From Theropithecus gelada (Eukaryota; Chordata; Mammalia; Primates; Cercopithecidae): a stretch of DNA of 64,000 nt. Below the pieces are notes generated by a model. The model did no database searches and was not told the DNA's origin. It was given only the letters and a program-made list of their open reading frames with translations. Positions 1 through 14,860 of this stretch are shown here, piece after piece. The position numbers were made by a program, and so were the translations under genes. Every line of letters begins with the position of its first letter. Positions within the stretch are counted from its first letter, which is position 1. Location of the stretch: positions 81,463,790 through 81,527,789 of the forward strand of contig NC_037683.1 of NCBI RefSeq assembly GCF_003255815.1, given 5' to 3'.

Positions 1-767
1 AGAAGAACCTCTGCCTTTCTGGAGTGTCAGAGAGACATTTCTCACGAGCAGAGGATTCCTGTGAAACTCTGGAGGCTTACTGAATTATTGGGTACAAAAG
101 TATGGGTGTCAAATGAGGGTGCCTGACCACCACTGAAAACTATGAGCTCCCTCCAAGTTCCCTGCCACTGTGTCCCTTTGAATACAATAAGCTGTCACTC
201 TTTTACTTTGAGCATGGTGAATAAGACTGAGGGTACTTGGGGATTTCATTCTATTCAAGTTCAGCCTTTTTGAGATCATTCCTTCTGTGGTGGAACCCTT
301 GAATGACTGGGACACTGAAGCCATTTCAGGGAATTGGTTCCATTCTAATAGTGCCCTGAATGATTGCAGGAGATGATCTTGGGCCCAGAACTGTTGAGTT
401 TCTTGACCATGCTCTGAATAGACTAGCCAAATGTCACATAGAAAGGCCTCAGCCTTGAGGGAAACACCTTCCACCTTCCCCATGACTAACATTCTTAGAG
501 GTGACCTTTTACCATCAACAAGTTTTAATTAAAAGATGTCATTTGGTGATGTTTCCAGGGTTCCTATGATCGTAGAACAGCACTTTCCCTCAAAGTCACA
601 GGGGTAACACAAATGTCATGCACAGACTCCCAGAATCTGCTGTCTCTGACACTACTGTAAATATCTCAAGAAAGTCATGGTTTCTAATCATGTTGGGAGG
701 ACATTCCTCCCCACAAACAGTGAAAAGACTGCTTGACAGAGAGCAGGGAAGGGCCAGTTCAACACAC
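1..767 (-). other. DOCK8: DOCK8 intron 3' of e18 (partial)
   Basis: No exon, Alu or other repeat is recognisable here. Open frames in this stretch show no DOCK8 similarity. Confidence 0.7.
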
Positions 768-897
768 CTGGAGCCCGGCGGCGCATCATCTCCCCTCTGG
801 CCCCTTCTCCACGGAGCAAAGCCTCTTCCAGCCGGGCCTTGACATCCCTTGACTTCTGCAGGACTTGGGTACTGACTTTGTCAGAATTCTGTTTTCC
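768..897 (-). CDS. DOCK8: DOCK8 exon e18: last exon in the window
   Basis: A 130-bp exon (43 codons plus one base) encoding GKQNSDKVSTQVLQKSRDVK, ARLEEALLRGEGARGEMMRR and RAP. It is a charged helix-rich segment leading to the next exon, which I recall as starting NDRFPGLNENLRW. That exon is not present in positions 1-767. The donor is GTGTGT and the acceptor CTTGTCCAG. Confidence 0.97.
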
Positions 898-1261
898 CTG
901 GACAAGACAGAGGTAGGAGGACATGTCCTTTGGTGAGATCTCCGTTGATGTGGAGAATTACCAAAACAGTACACTCCACAGTGATGCTAGCCAGATTTGA
1001 CATGTGCTACACTGAGATGCTATTCTGGGGAATCCTATGGCCAAAACTCTGTTAACAGAAATGGGGTTCTCTCTGCACAAGGCAGAGATCCTTTCCCTGT
1101 GAAATGATCATATCTATACCTACAAATGGGTTATGGATTTGAATATAGAAATGAGAAAAATCAATGATGTCTCCATGGCCCAAACAAAGGGGATGAGTAA
1201 CAAGACAGAATTGCAATTGAGAGATAAGAGCTGGTGTAAAGTTGTGCCACTCTAGACTTAC
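898..1261 (-). other. DOCK8: DOCK8 intron e17-e18
   Basis: A compact 364-bp intron with GTAAGT donor and CTTGTCCAG acceptor. I see no repeat in it. Confidence 0.85.
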
Positions 1262-1444
1262 CTTATACTCAAAACATAAGACACAGATGAAAAGTAGGTC
1301 TAAAATCCTGTTGAGCTGCATTGATGGCAGGTCAGCAATCCACTTCCTAATGAGGCTCTGATCAGCATTTTTCATGATCCAGAGGAAGCAGATCATGAGG
1401 TTGCGAGTAGTGTCCGCGTTCAGCATGTTGTACTGCTTATAGGG
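1262..1444 (-). CDS. DOCK8: DOCK8 exon e17: helical region
   Basis: A 183-bp, 61-codon exon in phase 0 encoding PYKQYNMLNADTTRNLMICF, LWIMKNADQSLIRKWIADLP and SMQLNRILDLLFICVLCFEYK. RNL-IC-LW-LKNAD and QLNR-LDLL--C--CFEYK are the family hallmark preceding the DHR-2 linker. The donor is GTAAGT. I recall human as PSTQLNR. Confidence 0.97.
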
Positions 1445-3807
<2,363 letters not shown>

Positions 3808-4579
3808 TCAGACATGACATTTCCCTATGTCCCCTACCCAATAAGAGACTGATACGTCTTAGTCACTAAAGTCAGCACAGTAATTTTAAACCTGACGTTT
3901 AGCGTTATGTATTTGCTATCATCTATAGGAAAATACAGCAGGCTAAGAAAAGAGACAATGTCTAGCACAAGATTAGGCTAGAAATTAATTTTTCAAATTG
4001 TATGAACAAAAAGTTTTCAAAACATCCATAATAGTTTCCTGTAACATAATTTTTTAAACTTTATTATCTATTCTAATAATTGACATTATTTTAAATAATG
4101 ACCAAATAGAAGAAACCTACAATTGCAGATTAAGCAAGTACCTTATATAGAATAATAACCTATTATCACAGGTTCAGCAACAATTTGTTATATTTCAAAT
4201 GTTTAAAATGAGTATCAATTTATTGTATCTATGTAATATAGACATATCCATATTTATAGATAGGTTTAGATGTATGTAAGCAAAAAAAAAAAAAAGGATA
4301 AACCATTTAAAAGTCTGGTTTTTAAGAATGCTACCAAGCATACAATAAAAACTATTTATTAATATTTCAAGCAGTTCTGGGGAAAGTGTGGTAAAATATT
4401 CACAACTGATTGAATCACTGATGTTTTACTAAAAACTCATGTTTTTCTAGACCTGTCGACATTACAGCGATCTGGCCCTTCAACTATTGAGAAAAATTTA
4501 AGCGTAAATAACATTTCTTCCACTAAAGTTGTGAAAACAAAACCCAGTTCTTCTTATTTATTTATTTGTTTATTTATTT

Positions 4580-4849
4580 TTAGACAAAGTCTCACACTAT
4601 CATCCAGGCTGGAGCGCGGTGGCGCCATCTCTGCTCACTGCAATCTCCGCCTCCATCCTCCTACCTCAGCCTCCCAAGTAGCTGGGATTACAGGTGTGTC
4701 ATCACGCCTGGCTAATTTTTGTATTTTTAGTGGACACAGGGTTTCGCCACGTTGGTCAGGCTGGTCTTGAACCCTTGGCCTCAAGTGATTGGTCCACCTT
4801 GGCCTCCCAAAGTGCTGGGATTACAGGGGTGAGCTACCACATGTAGCCA
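4580..4849 (-). mobile_element. Alu SINE
   Basis: Reverse-orientation Alu preceded by a TTTA-rich stretch (4555-4580) on its tail side. It ends at a diverged CACATGTAGCC. Confidence 0.93.
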
Positions 4850-5029
4850 AAACCCAATTTTTAGAAATAATTATTAAGGCCACTGGAATTTTAAACAAAT
4901 GGTTAAATAAACAGCACATGGAAATTATGCAAGACCTGATAACATTATCACAACTAACATAGAGATACATTCTAATTTCCCCTTAATCGCCATAGGGTTA
5001 TAGTTACAAGAAAAAGCAGGAAAGATACA

Positions 5030-5215
5030 AACATGTGCTGTGCAAAATGCTTTTACAGAAGTTCTTCAGTTTCATCTTTATCGTAACCCTAAAAGATAGG
5101 CCTTGTTATCATATTTTTACAGTTTACAGAGGAAAGGAAGGCATGGATAAGTTGAGCCTTTCAACGGTCACTTATATTCATAAATGGGGCTGGAATCTGA
5201 ATTCAGATGCATCTT
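5030..5215 (+). mobile_element. MIR-like SINE fragment
   Basis: Shows the MIR core layout: ATCxTTATCGTAACCCTA, then TTTACAGxTTACAGAGGAAA and GGCTGGAATCTGAATTCAGA. Diverged, so borders are approximate. Confidence 0.6.
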
Positions 5216-6147
5216 TTTGAAAGACTATATTCTTATGAGTTTATCAACCTGAAGATTCTATATTTAATAGATGTACTATGTAACCTATAACAATAAAATA
5301 CTTTTCACTGTTTTCTTTCATCAGCTCCATCATGACCATGAAGTTCAATGCATATACAAAGAAGTCTTTGAGGTTTAAAAGCCTCGGAGAACAAATGTTG
5401 AAAAGTTCTGATTCCGAGTCACTGATATGGAATATTCTAATTGACAAGAGAACTGTGGAGAATGTGTGCTAAAGTGGTTCCTGGCTTTGGGAACAAGCAG
5501 GCTCTTGAAATGGAACTTTTTAGAAACTTTCCAGCATGGATTCTCAAAATGGGCTGCAAGTCACACGCCATGCTCTGCATTATGTCTGTAAATGCTACAA
5601 ACAACTCTGTTTTCAGTTCCCCGCAATCAGGAGCTACTAGAGGAAGCTGCTGACCTCATGGTGCAGCTTGCTCAGCCCTGTGTGCTGAGTTTGTTTCTGT
5701 CATTTCCTTGCACTCTTGCCCCAATAGAACTCCACAAACCCTAACTCCTGTCTCAACCTTTCTCTTCCGAGTTACCCCGTTAGCAGTTTGCTGGAGGATT
5801 TTTTTTTCAAGAAAGGAGAGAATTACTTCCACAGGAATACTTGATTTTCATTTTACGATTTGTTTGAATTAAAGACTATAGGTGTTTGGTCCCATTTTCA
5901 TGAACTAAATACTTGTCACCGTAATAATACTATAAATAATTTAGTCACATATGGCACTTTCCATATGGAGGTGGGAAAACCTGGATGGTTCCAAGATTTC
6001 AAGGATGACTACCTGTAAGGAGGTTGGGCTCAGGGAAGCATTCCCCAGATCCCAGCACCCTTCAGCTGCCAAGAGAGCAGCATGGACATTTCCAAAACTT
6101 CTCTTGAGCTGGAGGAAAAGCAAGAACTACTCCGACGGGATAGGAAT

Positions 6148-6195
6148 TGTGTGTGTGTGTGCGCGCACACGTGTGTGTGCGCGCACACATGTACG
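6148..6195. repeat. GT/GC alternating purine-pyrimidine tract
   Basis: About 45 bp of strictly alternating GT, GC and AC steps, including CGCGCACACGTGTG. Such tracts can adopt Z-DNA. Confidence 0.9.
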
Positions 6196-6803
6196 TTGTG
6201 GAGAGGGTAGGCCGATGGACTGCCTTTCTCAAGTCAACATAAGAAGTTCTTCTATTTAGGAGGATTTTTTTCCTCTGCATTCCTTAATCCACACTGTAAT
6301 TTGTAAATAGATTCAGGGGTTTCACAAAACCCCTTTAAGACAACTTAGCCTTTCCTCTTGTTGCTAATCTAGAGATATTAACCTCAAAATTAGCCACTTA
6401 GTGCCAAGGGCAATATTTCTCTGCTTTCAGAATTTTCTAATATTGACATATGCCATGATTTTTTTTTGCATGGAACAATTATTTGGGTTCATTTGAGACT
6501 GCTTTTTTGCTTACCTATTCATAAAAGAAAAGGGAAGGAACACCTTTATGTCAAGTTGTTAGAGCATGATCTCCAAAGGGAGTAATTCTGTTATTATTTC
6601 ATCCTTTGTGGTGTATGGTTTATAAAGTTCATCCCATACCAGCAGATCAATGAATGAATGAACGAATTCACAAAAAAATAAGTAAACAATTTCTAAACAA
6701 AAAACACACTTGGGGCTATATGCCTTTTTTTTTTTTTTTTTTTTAAACTGATTGGGGCCTGTGTTAAAGGGGTTTGGAGACCATTGTTGTGAAGAATTGC
6801 TCA

Positions 6804-7094
<291 letters not shown>

Positions 7095-7507
7095 TCAAAA
7101 GGTTATGGTGAAGGGAAATTGACTAAAGAGCTCTTAAACAGTCAAGAGTGATCAAAATGCTCCTAAGCAATGAAGTGACTATGAAAACCAAGCAATACAG
7201 GATAGAATTATATAGAATCCAGAAATAGACTGCCTGTGTTCTAACCCTGGGTCTGCTCTTTTGTATGATGTTTTCAAGTTCGTCATATTGTAGCATCACT
7301 ATTTCATTCCTTTTTATTGCTAAATAATATTCCATTAGTGAATTTTATTTATCCATTCATCAATTGATAAACATTTGGATTGTTTCTGCTTTTGAGCTAT
7401 TATGAGTTATGAATATTTGTGTACAAGTTTTAAGTTTTACTTTTCTTGGGTACATACCTCAGAGTACATTTGCTGGCTTGTATGGTAACTCTCTGTTTAA
7501 CTTTTTG

Positions 7508-7791
7508 TTTTTTTTTTTTGAGACAGAGTTGCTCAGGCTGGAGTGCAATGGCATGATCTTGGCTCACTACAACCTCCACCTCCTGGGTTCAAGCAGTTCT
7601 TCTGACTCAGCCTCCCGAGTAGCTGGGACTACAGGCACCAGCCACCACATACGGCTAATTTTTGTATTTTTAGTAGAGACAGGGTTTCACCATGTTGGCC
7701 AGGCTGGTCTTGAACTCCTTGCCTCAAATGATCTGCCCACCTCAGCCTCCCAAAGTGCTGAGGTTATAGGCGTGAGCCACCATGCCCAGCC
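7508..7791 (-). mobile_element. Alu SINE inserted in the L1
   Basis: Reverse-orientation Alu flanked by duplicated CTCTGTTTAACTTTT (from about 7490 and about 7792), splitting the L1. Confidence 0.95.
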
Positions 7792-9221
7792 TCTGTTTAA
7801 CTTTTACAGGAATCAGCAAGTTGTTTGCAACGGTGGCTGCACAATTTTACATTCCCACCAGCAGTGTCTGAAGACTCCATTTTATTCTTGCCAACACTTT
7901 ATTACCTGTCTTTTTTATTATACTCATCTTTGTGGCTATCAAGCGGTATTTAATTGTGATTTTAATATGCATTTCCCTGATGGCTAATGATGCTGAACAT
8001 CTTTTCCTGGTCTTATGGCCATATCTTCTTTGGAGAAATGTCCATTCTGATCTTTTGCCTTTTAAAAAAACTGAGTTATTTGTCTTTTTACTACTGAGTT
8101 GTAAGATTTTAAAATATATATTCCAGATACAAGTCCCCTATTAGGTTTTTGATTTGCAAATATTTTCTCCCATTTTGTGGGTTGTCTTTTCATTTTTTTG
8201 ATGGTGTCCTATAAATCACAAAAGTTTTAATTTTACTGAAGTCCTGTTATCTTTTTTTTTCTTGTTACTCATACTTTTGAGTGTGTCATATCTAAAAAAC
8301 CATTGCCTTTTCTAAGTCTATGATGATTACCTCTATAATTTTATGTAACAATTTTATAGCTTTAGCTCTCACATTTAGGTCTTTGATCTATTTGAGTTAA
8401 TTTTTGTATATGGTGTAATATAGGGTCCAACTTCATTCTTTTCAATGTGGATACCCAGTTGTCCCAACACCAGTTACTGAAAACTCTATTTTCCCCCCAT
8501 TGAGTTGTTCTGGCACTCTTGTCAAAAATCAATTGACTATAAATACGAAGATTTATTTTTGGACTCCTAACTCAATTTCATTGATCTATATGTCTATCAT
8601 ACGTCAGAACCCCATAGTCTTGACTACTTTTGCTGTATACTAAGTTTTGAAATTGAGAAGTGTGAGTCCTCCAGTTTTGTTCTTGTTTTTCAAGGTTGTT
8701 TTGGTTATACTGGGTCCCTTGAATTTCCACATGAATTTTAGGATCAGTTTGCTAATTTCTGCCAAAAAAACAAAAAAACAAAAAACAAGCTAGAATTCTG
8801 AGAACTGCATTTAATCTATGGATCAATTTGGGGAGTATTGCTATTTTAATAATATTAAGTCTTCTGATTCATGAACATATGATATCCCTCCATTTATTTA
8901 CATCTTTATTTCTTTCAACAGTGTTTTGTCATTTTTAGCATATAACTCTTGTATTTCTTTTGTTACATTTATTCCTAAATATTTTTTCTTTGTGATGCTC
9001 TTTTATATGAAATTGTTTTCTTAATTTCATTTTCAGATTGCTCATCGTAAGTGTGTAGAAACACAATTGATTCTTGTACCATGAAACCCTGCTGAACTCA
9101 TTTATTAGTTCTAATAGAGTTTTTTGTGGATTCCTTGAGGTTTTCTACAAACAAGATTATGCCATCTATGAATAGAGATAGTTTTACTTCCTTTCCAATT
9201 TAAATGCTATCTTTTCTTTTC

Positions 9222-9520
9222 TTTTTTCTTTTTTTTTTTGAGACAGCCTTACTCTGTGGCCCAGGCTGGAGTGCAGTGGTGCGATCTTGGCTCACTACAA
9301 CCTCCGCTTTCTGGGATCAAGAAATTCTCCAGCCTGAGCCTCCCAAGTAGCTGGGACTACAAGCACAAGCCACCAATGCCCAGCTAGTTTTTATATTTTT
9401 TGTAGAGATGGGGTTTCGCCATGTTGCTCAGGCTGTGCTCAATCTCCTGGGCTCAAAGCAATCTGTCCACTTTGGCCTCCCAAAGTGCTGGGATTACAGG
9501 CATGAGCCACCACACCTGGC
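9222..9520 (-). mobile_element. Alu SINE inserted in the L1
   Basis: Reverse-orientation Alu from a T-rich tail through CCACCACACCTGGC; L1 sequence resumes on both sides. Confidence 0.93.
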
Positions 9521-10237
9521 GTAGATGTCTTTTGTTTTATTTTTTGCCTACTTGCCCTAGATAGAACTCCTAGTATATGTTGAATAGAAGTGGCAAGCGT
9601 AGACATTTTTGTCTTGTTCCTAATCTTAGGGAGAAAACCCTCAGTTTTTCACTAATAAGTGTCACATTAGCTGTGGATTTTTCATAGAGGCCCTTAAGTC
9701 GAGACAAGTTCTCTTATTTCCTAAAAGGAATGTTGAGTGTTTTTTTTTTTTTTTTAAATCAGGAAGGGTTATTAGATTTTATTAAATGCTTTTCTTTGCA
9801 TCTACTAAGATGATTGTATGGGACTTGTCCTTTATTTTATTAATATGGTACATCAATCGATTTTCAGATATGAAGCCTATCTTGCATTCCTAAGATAAAT
9901 CCTACTTCGCCATGGTGTATAATCCTTTTTATATGTTGTTGGATTCAGTTTGCTAGTTTTTGGTGAGGGTATTACACCTATATTCATCAGATACTGGTCT
10001 GTAGTTTTCTCACGATGTCTTTGTCTGGTTTAGTATAGGGTAATGCTAGCTTCATAGAACAAGTTGGGAAGTATCCCACCTCTTCTAGGCCTTGGAATAG
10101 AAGACTAGAAGTTGGTAAAAAATTAGAATTAATTCTTTTAAAAATATTTGATAGAATTCATCATTAAAGCCCCCCAGGTTTGGGCTTTTATTGTGGGAAG
10201 TATTTAATTTTTAAAATTTTAATTATTATTATTATTT

Positions 10238-10518
10238 GTGATAGTTTTGCCCTTGTTGCCCAGGCTGGAGTACATTGGCATGACCTCGGCTCACTGCAAT
10301 CTCTGCCTTCCAGTCTCAAATGATTCTCCTGCCTCAGCTTCCCAAGTAGCTGAGATTATGGATGTCCGCCACCACACCCAGCTAATTTTTGTATTTTTAG
10401 TAGAGACAGGGTTTCATCATGTTGGCCAGGCTGGTCTTGAACTCTTGACCTCAGGTGATCCACTCGCCTTGGGCTCCCAAAGGGCTGGGATTACGGGTGT
10501 GAGCCACCGCGCCCAGCC
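10238..10518 (-). mobile_element. Alu SINE inserted in the L1
   Basis: Reverse-orientation Alu ending GAGCCACCGCGCCCAGCC, with an ATT-rich degenerate tail at 10205-10238. Confidence 0.93.
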
Positions 10519-11059
10519 TAAATTTTTAATCTGTGTGGGTAATCTATGTGGGAGGTTTGATTACTAACTCAATCTCTTTACTTGCTGTAGGTCCATTTGG
10601 ATTTTCTATCTCTTCTTGGAGTCAATTTTAGTACTTTGTACCTTTTAAGGAATTTGTTCATTTAATCTAGGTTATCAATTTGATGGCTTTCAATTGTTCA
10701 CAGTATTCTTTTATAATCCTTTTTATTTCTGTAAGGTCTGTCGTGATATCCCCCCTTTCAATTACGATTTTAGGAATTCAGTCTTCTTCCTTTTTTCTTG
10801 GTCAGTTCAGCTAAAGATTGGTGAATTTTGTTGCTCTTTTAAAATAACAAGCTTTTCACCTTGCAGATTTCCGTGACTGTTTTTCTATTCTTTATTTCAT
10901 TTATTTTGGCTGTCACCTTTGTTATTCCCTGCCATCTGCCTGCTTTGAATTGTTTGCTCTTCTTTTCCTAGCTCAGAGTATATTCTTTTGACATTTTGTT
11001 AAGACCATGTACACATATTTATTAGACTATTCAGGAACAGTATATTAAAATTAAAAAAT

Positions 11060-11500
11060 AGGCTGTATTTATACCCCCAAAGAAATGAGTTCTAATGTCC
11101 ACCCAAAACCATGTACAGTTGTGTTCACAGCAGCTGTTTTCATAATAGCCACAAACGGAATGCAGCCCAAATGTCAATTTACAGTAGAGAAATTATAGTA
11201 GACAAAGGAATATGACATACAGTTGAAAAAAAATGAATCCTAACACATGTGACCATCCTGAAGGATCTCACAATCACAACATTCAGCAAAAGACTATGAA
11301 ATTCAGTAACAGGCAATATTAATTTCTGGTGATAAGAGTCAGAATAGTGGTTACTTGAGGGGGGCCTGTAACTGAGAGAGGATAACGGAATATTATATTT
11401 TTGATCTGACTGGTGGTTATTCAAACATATTCACAGGATATATTAATTGCACTTTATACTTAAGATTTGGGTCCTGTATGTAAATTATACTATAATAAAA
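11060..11500 (+). mobile_element. L1 3'-end fragment, sense orientation
   Basis: Resembles the common L1 3' block: GTTCACAGCAGCTGTTTTCA, TAATAGCCACAAACGGAATG, then GAATAGTGGTTACTTGAGGG. It is opposite in orientation to the neighbouring large L1. Confidence 0.65.
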
Positions 11501-12196
11501 AGTAAATAAAGTATATAGTGGAGTATCTGGAACCTAGTCATAGATGTTCAATTTTAAAAATCTACATTTTTTTTCTTTCAAACAAAATAAGGCTACATCA
11601 GAATTCAATGTTATATAGAAAATATTAACCAAAATTTTAAATGACTCAGATTCTTGCACTGTGGCTAAAGTAAGATAATTGTAAATTGCATTTCCAAAGC
11701 TGCTCTCGTTCTAAGTCTGTGGTCCTGACAATGGGTTCTGTTTTGAATTAGGCATTGCAATTTGCTAGCTTATTACAAAGATGATAGACAATTTCTAAAT
11801 GCTTGAAAAATACTGTGGATTTCATGATGCATGGACATTTGTGGATATACCCAGGTGTCAGAGATCTAAGGGAAACCCAGTAGAAACTGGAGCTGTGGCT
11901 CCTTAGGAGTTCAGGTACTGAGGTGTGTCCCTCTGGCCCTTGCCCCATGGATGTACACGTGTTGGCAAGTCTGCTAACTGTCTTGGAAGCAAAAAAGAAA
12001 AAAAAAGGGGGGCTGATCAATAGAAAGTATTGTTGAAGCATGACATTGTCCTGAGGTTTTAGCTCACATGATGAAATTGTGACAGTATGTCTAATGACTT
12101 TCCAGGAGAGTAACTGACATCCCAGCAATCAGGGATTATTGTGTTGCCAAAGGAATTACACTGTAACTCACTTGCGGGAGAAAAGGTACTAAGAGT

Positions 12197-12215
12197 GTGT
12201 GTGAGAGAGAGAGAG

Positions 12216-12252
<37 letters not shown>
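12197..12252. repeat. (GT)n-(GA)n-(GT)n microsatellite
   Basis: GT repeats, then GA repeats, then about 18 GT units. Likely polymorphic. Confidence 0.95.
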
Positions 12253-12255
<3 letters not shown>

Positions 12256-13214
12256 AAGAATATATCCACCTGATTAAACATAATTACAGGATTATCTCTG
12301 AAAATACTCTACCCTGTTGCTAGTAATATAACAGCAACAATTTTACAAGGACTCCAGAACAGACGTCAGGGTTGTTTCCAGCTAGAATGAAAATAGAAAA
12401 TAGAAACTACGCTATAGTAAATACTAAAGATTGTTTCTAGAAATCACTTAAACTACTGTTATTAAAGGACAACTAAGAAAATGTATGTACATGTTTGTGC
12501 GTGAAGGCAATTTTCTTTGTGTTCAAACTTTCTTCTTAGTATCTTACTTATTAGCATATGTGTTCGGTGCACTTTTTGTTGCTGTGGAAATTTGTGTTAG
12601 CCGTAAGGTAGAACATTCTACTGAGATAATTGGGGGAAATTTAGTTGGAGTTGAGAAGATAAAATTGAAGCCATGGAAAGTGAAGTTCTCAAAGGATATA
12701 CTCAGGACCAGGTTATCTGGAAGGAGACAGAAATGAGAGCTAAGAGCATGAGATTCCCCCACACTATCCTGCCAGGAGACAGACATAGAGTCCCTTAAGC
12801 AGTGTCAGCATGAGTACATTGCTTGGGATGCATGTGACTGTCGCAGTTGCACAAACTCGATGTGCTCCTGTATTTGTTTCATGCAGGAACCTTCTGTTTC
12901 CTTCACTAAATTGTAAGCACTTTGAGAGAACTTGAGAAATTCCATTTAGACAAAAATCCATCCATAACATACAGCAATGCTACCATTAATTAGCAAACAT
13001 TATTCTGGAAACTTCTTTAGCATAGGAGACATGGAAACAGGTTCTCTGGGCAGGGAGATGGTTTGGTATAGGAGAGTGGGTCCTGGGAAGGGACTGGGAA
13101 GACCATGGCTTTAGATTTGGTTCTCTGTTATGGAATAGTGGGCAAGTTCCTACAATTCCGCATACCTAATCTAAATACCAGACGTGTTGAACCTCAATCA
13201 CTTTCCAATCCTAA

Positions 13215-13355
13215 TTATCTTTGAATCTGAGTCCCTGGATGGCGAGCTCTAGAGGGACAGGGAATTTTGTCTGTTTTGTGCACTGATATATCTCTGATGG
13301 AATCTAACACCTGTCTGTCTGTCCCATAGAAGGCATTCAATAATTGTTGAATGGA
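13215..13355 (+). mobile_element. L2 3'-end-like fragment
   Basis: Follows the L2 3' pattern: GGACAGGGAATTTTGTCTGT, TTTGTGCACTGATATATCTC, then AGGCATTCAATAATTGTTGA. Confidence 0.6.
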
Positions 13356-14011
13356 ACGAATAATATTTTAGAAGGCCTTACCTTTTTCAGTCTAATCAGG
13401 TAGGCTGTGGGTTTCTGATTCTATGAGCTCATGGAGCACAGGGAGAGAAGGAAAGAAGGGGGTGGTCCACCTCTCTCTCTGTTGACTTCTAGGCTAGATA
13501 TTGCCACATGTCCCTGAGTAATCAGATAGATAAGAGGTAAAAGGATTCAGAAGCCCTGGATGTCTGGCGTCTCTTGTCCTGAGAAGCACTGTTTGCAAGA
13601 AACCTAATCTGGGCACAGGGCAGCTGCCTTCTCAGCAGCTATTATTTCCTTAATCAGCATTGAACCAAGTGACATCTTGTGGTTGCCTCTGTATGCTATC
13701 CCCTTTGTTAAAAATGGCTTTGTTCCTAGGGAGTTCACTAATCAAAGCATCCTTGGGAAATCTGCTTTAGTAGAACTGGTAAATTCCATTCAAATAGGTG
13801 ACCAAGAGAAGTCATTTTGTAGTTCTTGCCCATCCCTTGTGCCTTTCTACATGCCTATGGGTACCACTTTCTCAAGACAGATGTTTCTACTCCTCAGAAC
13901 TGGTTGACAGTAGAGTTTTTTTTACCAAGTGTGAGAAGCTGGACTGCAAATTTTATTAAGGAACATCTTTTTTTTGGGTTTCATCTTTCATTTTAAATGC
14001 CAGAAACATAC

Positions 14012-14151
14012 CCTTCCACTTCGGCATCCAGGGCAGCAGCCAGTTCTGTGAAGAGGAGCCCGGTGAGGAAGTGCTGCTGGCGGTACTCAGAAGTCAGATC
14101 GAACATGCTGGCGATCTTCTGGTCCTGGAAACTGGAGCAGGAGCTTGAGTT
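14012..14151 (-). CDS. DOCK8: DOCK8 exon e14: helical region
   Basis: A 140-bp exon (46 codons plus two bases of a glycine codon) encoding NSSSCSSFQDQKIASMFDLT, then SEYRQQHFLTGLLFTELAAA and LDAEVE. DQKIA-MF-L and RQQH-L-GL are conserved in DOCK6/7. The donor is GTATGT. I recall human as AEGEG where this reads AEVEG. Confidence 0.97.
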
Positions 14152-14204
14152 CTACAGAAAATGCAAGGAGCCATTTTATGAGTCACAGGAACTGGAATGA
14201 AAAT

Positions 14205-14330
14205 AGCGATGGCTAGTGTTTACTGAGCCCTTGCCCCAGCCAGGATTTGTGAGCCCTCCCCAGTGAGGTAGGTACTGCTGGGGCCAGATAAGGCAGATAA
14301 GGAAACTGAGGCACAGAGTGGTTACTGCGC
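14205..14330 (+). mobile_element. MIR-like SINE fragment
   Basis: Contains AGGTAGGTACTGCTG, then GATAAGGAAACTGAGGCACAG, the MIR core order. Confidence 0.7.
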
Positions 14331-14567
14331 TTTCCCATCCCCACAGAGAGAAGATTGCCCAGTGGGAAAGATGAAAATAAAGCACCCAAGGTCTGTTGAG
14401 AAATGAATGACACTCCCTTCCCCACCTGAAATCACAAGCTGAAGATACAAAACCTAGGATAAAATCTGGACAGAGAAAGAAGAATCTTACCCGGTCATGT
14501 GGCTGGCAGCAGGCAATTCCTCTATAACCAAATGCCTTTTGCTTAAGGCCCTGCTTACTTAGGTACC

Positions 14568-14860
14568 TTTTTTTATTTTTTGAAAGACAGAGTCTCACTC
14601 TGTCACCCAGGCTGGAGTGCAGTGGCATGGTCTCAGCTCACTGCAACCTCCGTCTCCCGGGTTCAAGCAATTCTCATGCCTCAGCGTCCCAAGTAGCTGG
14701 GACTACAGTCACACCAGCACGCCTGATGCATTTTTATATTTTTAGTAGAGATGAGTTTTCACTGTGTTGGTCAGGCTGGTAACTCCTGGCCTCAAGTGAT
14801 CTGCTCCCTTTGGCCTCCGAAGGTGCTGGGATTACAAGTGTGAGCCACTGTGCCTGGCCT
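14568..14860 (-). mobile_element. Alu SINE
   Basis: Reverse-orientation Alu from the T-rich tail to GAGCCACTGTGCCTGGCC, with a short internal deletion in the right arm. Confidence 0.93.

Larger units (their letters stand above)
7240..10990 (-). mobile_element. L1 fragment (ORF2 to 3' part), antisense, interrupted by three Alus
   Basis: The plus strand reads as the complement of L1 ORF2. It has stretches such as TTTACATTCCCACCAGCAG, GCAAATATTTTCTCCCATT followed by GTGGGTTGTCTTTTCATTT, and AAATTTTAGGATxxG-type runs. The 3' side is near 7240 and the 5' side near 10990. All frames are broken. Divergence suggests an L1M/L1P-age copy; the subfamily is not assigned. Confidence 0.85.

Noticed and set aside
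7409..7987. A 192-codon plus-strand open frame.
   Set aside because: It crosses antisense L1 and an Alu; the residues are Alu translation (ETGFHHVGQAGLELL type).
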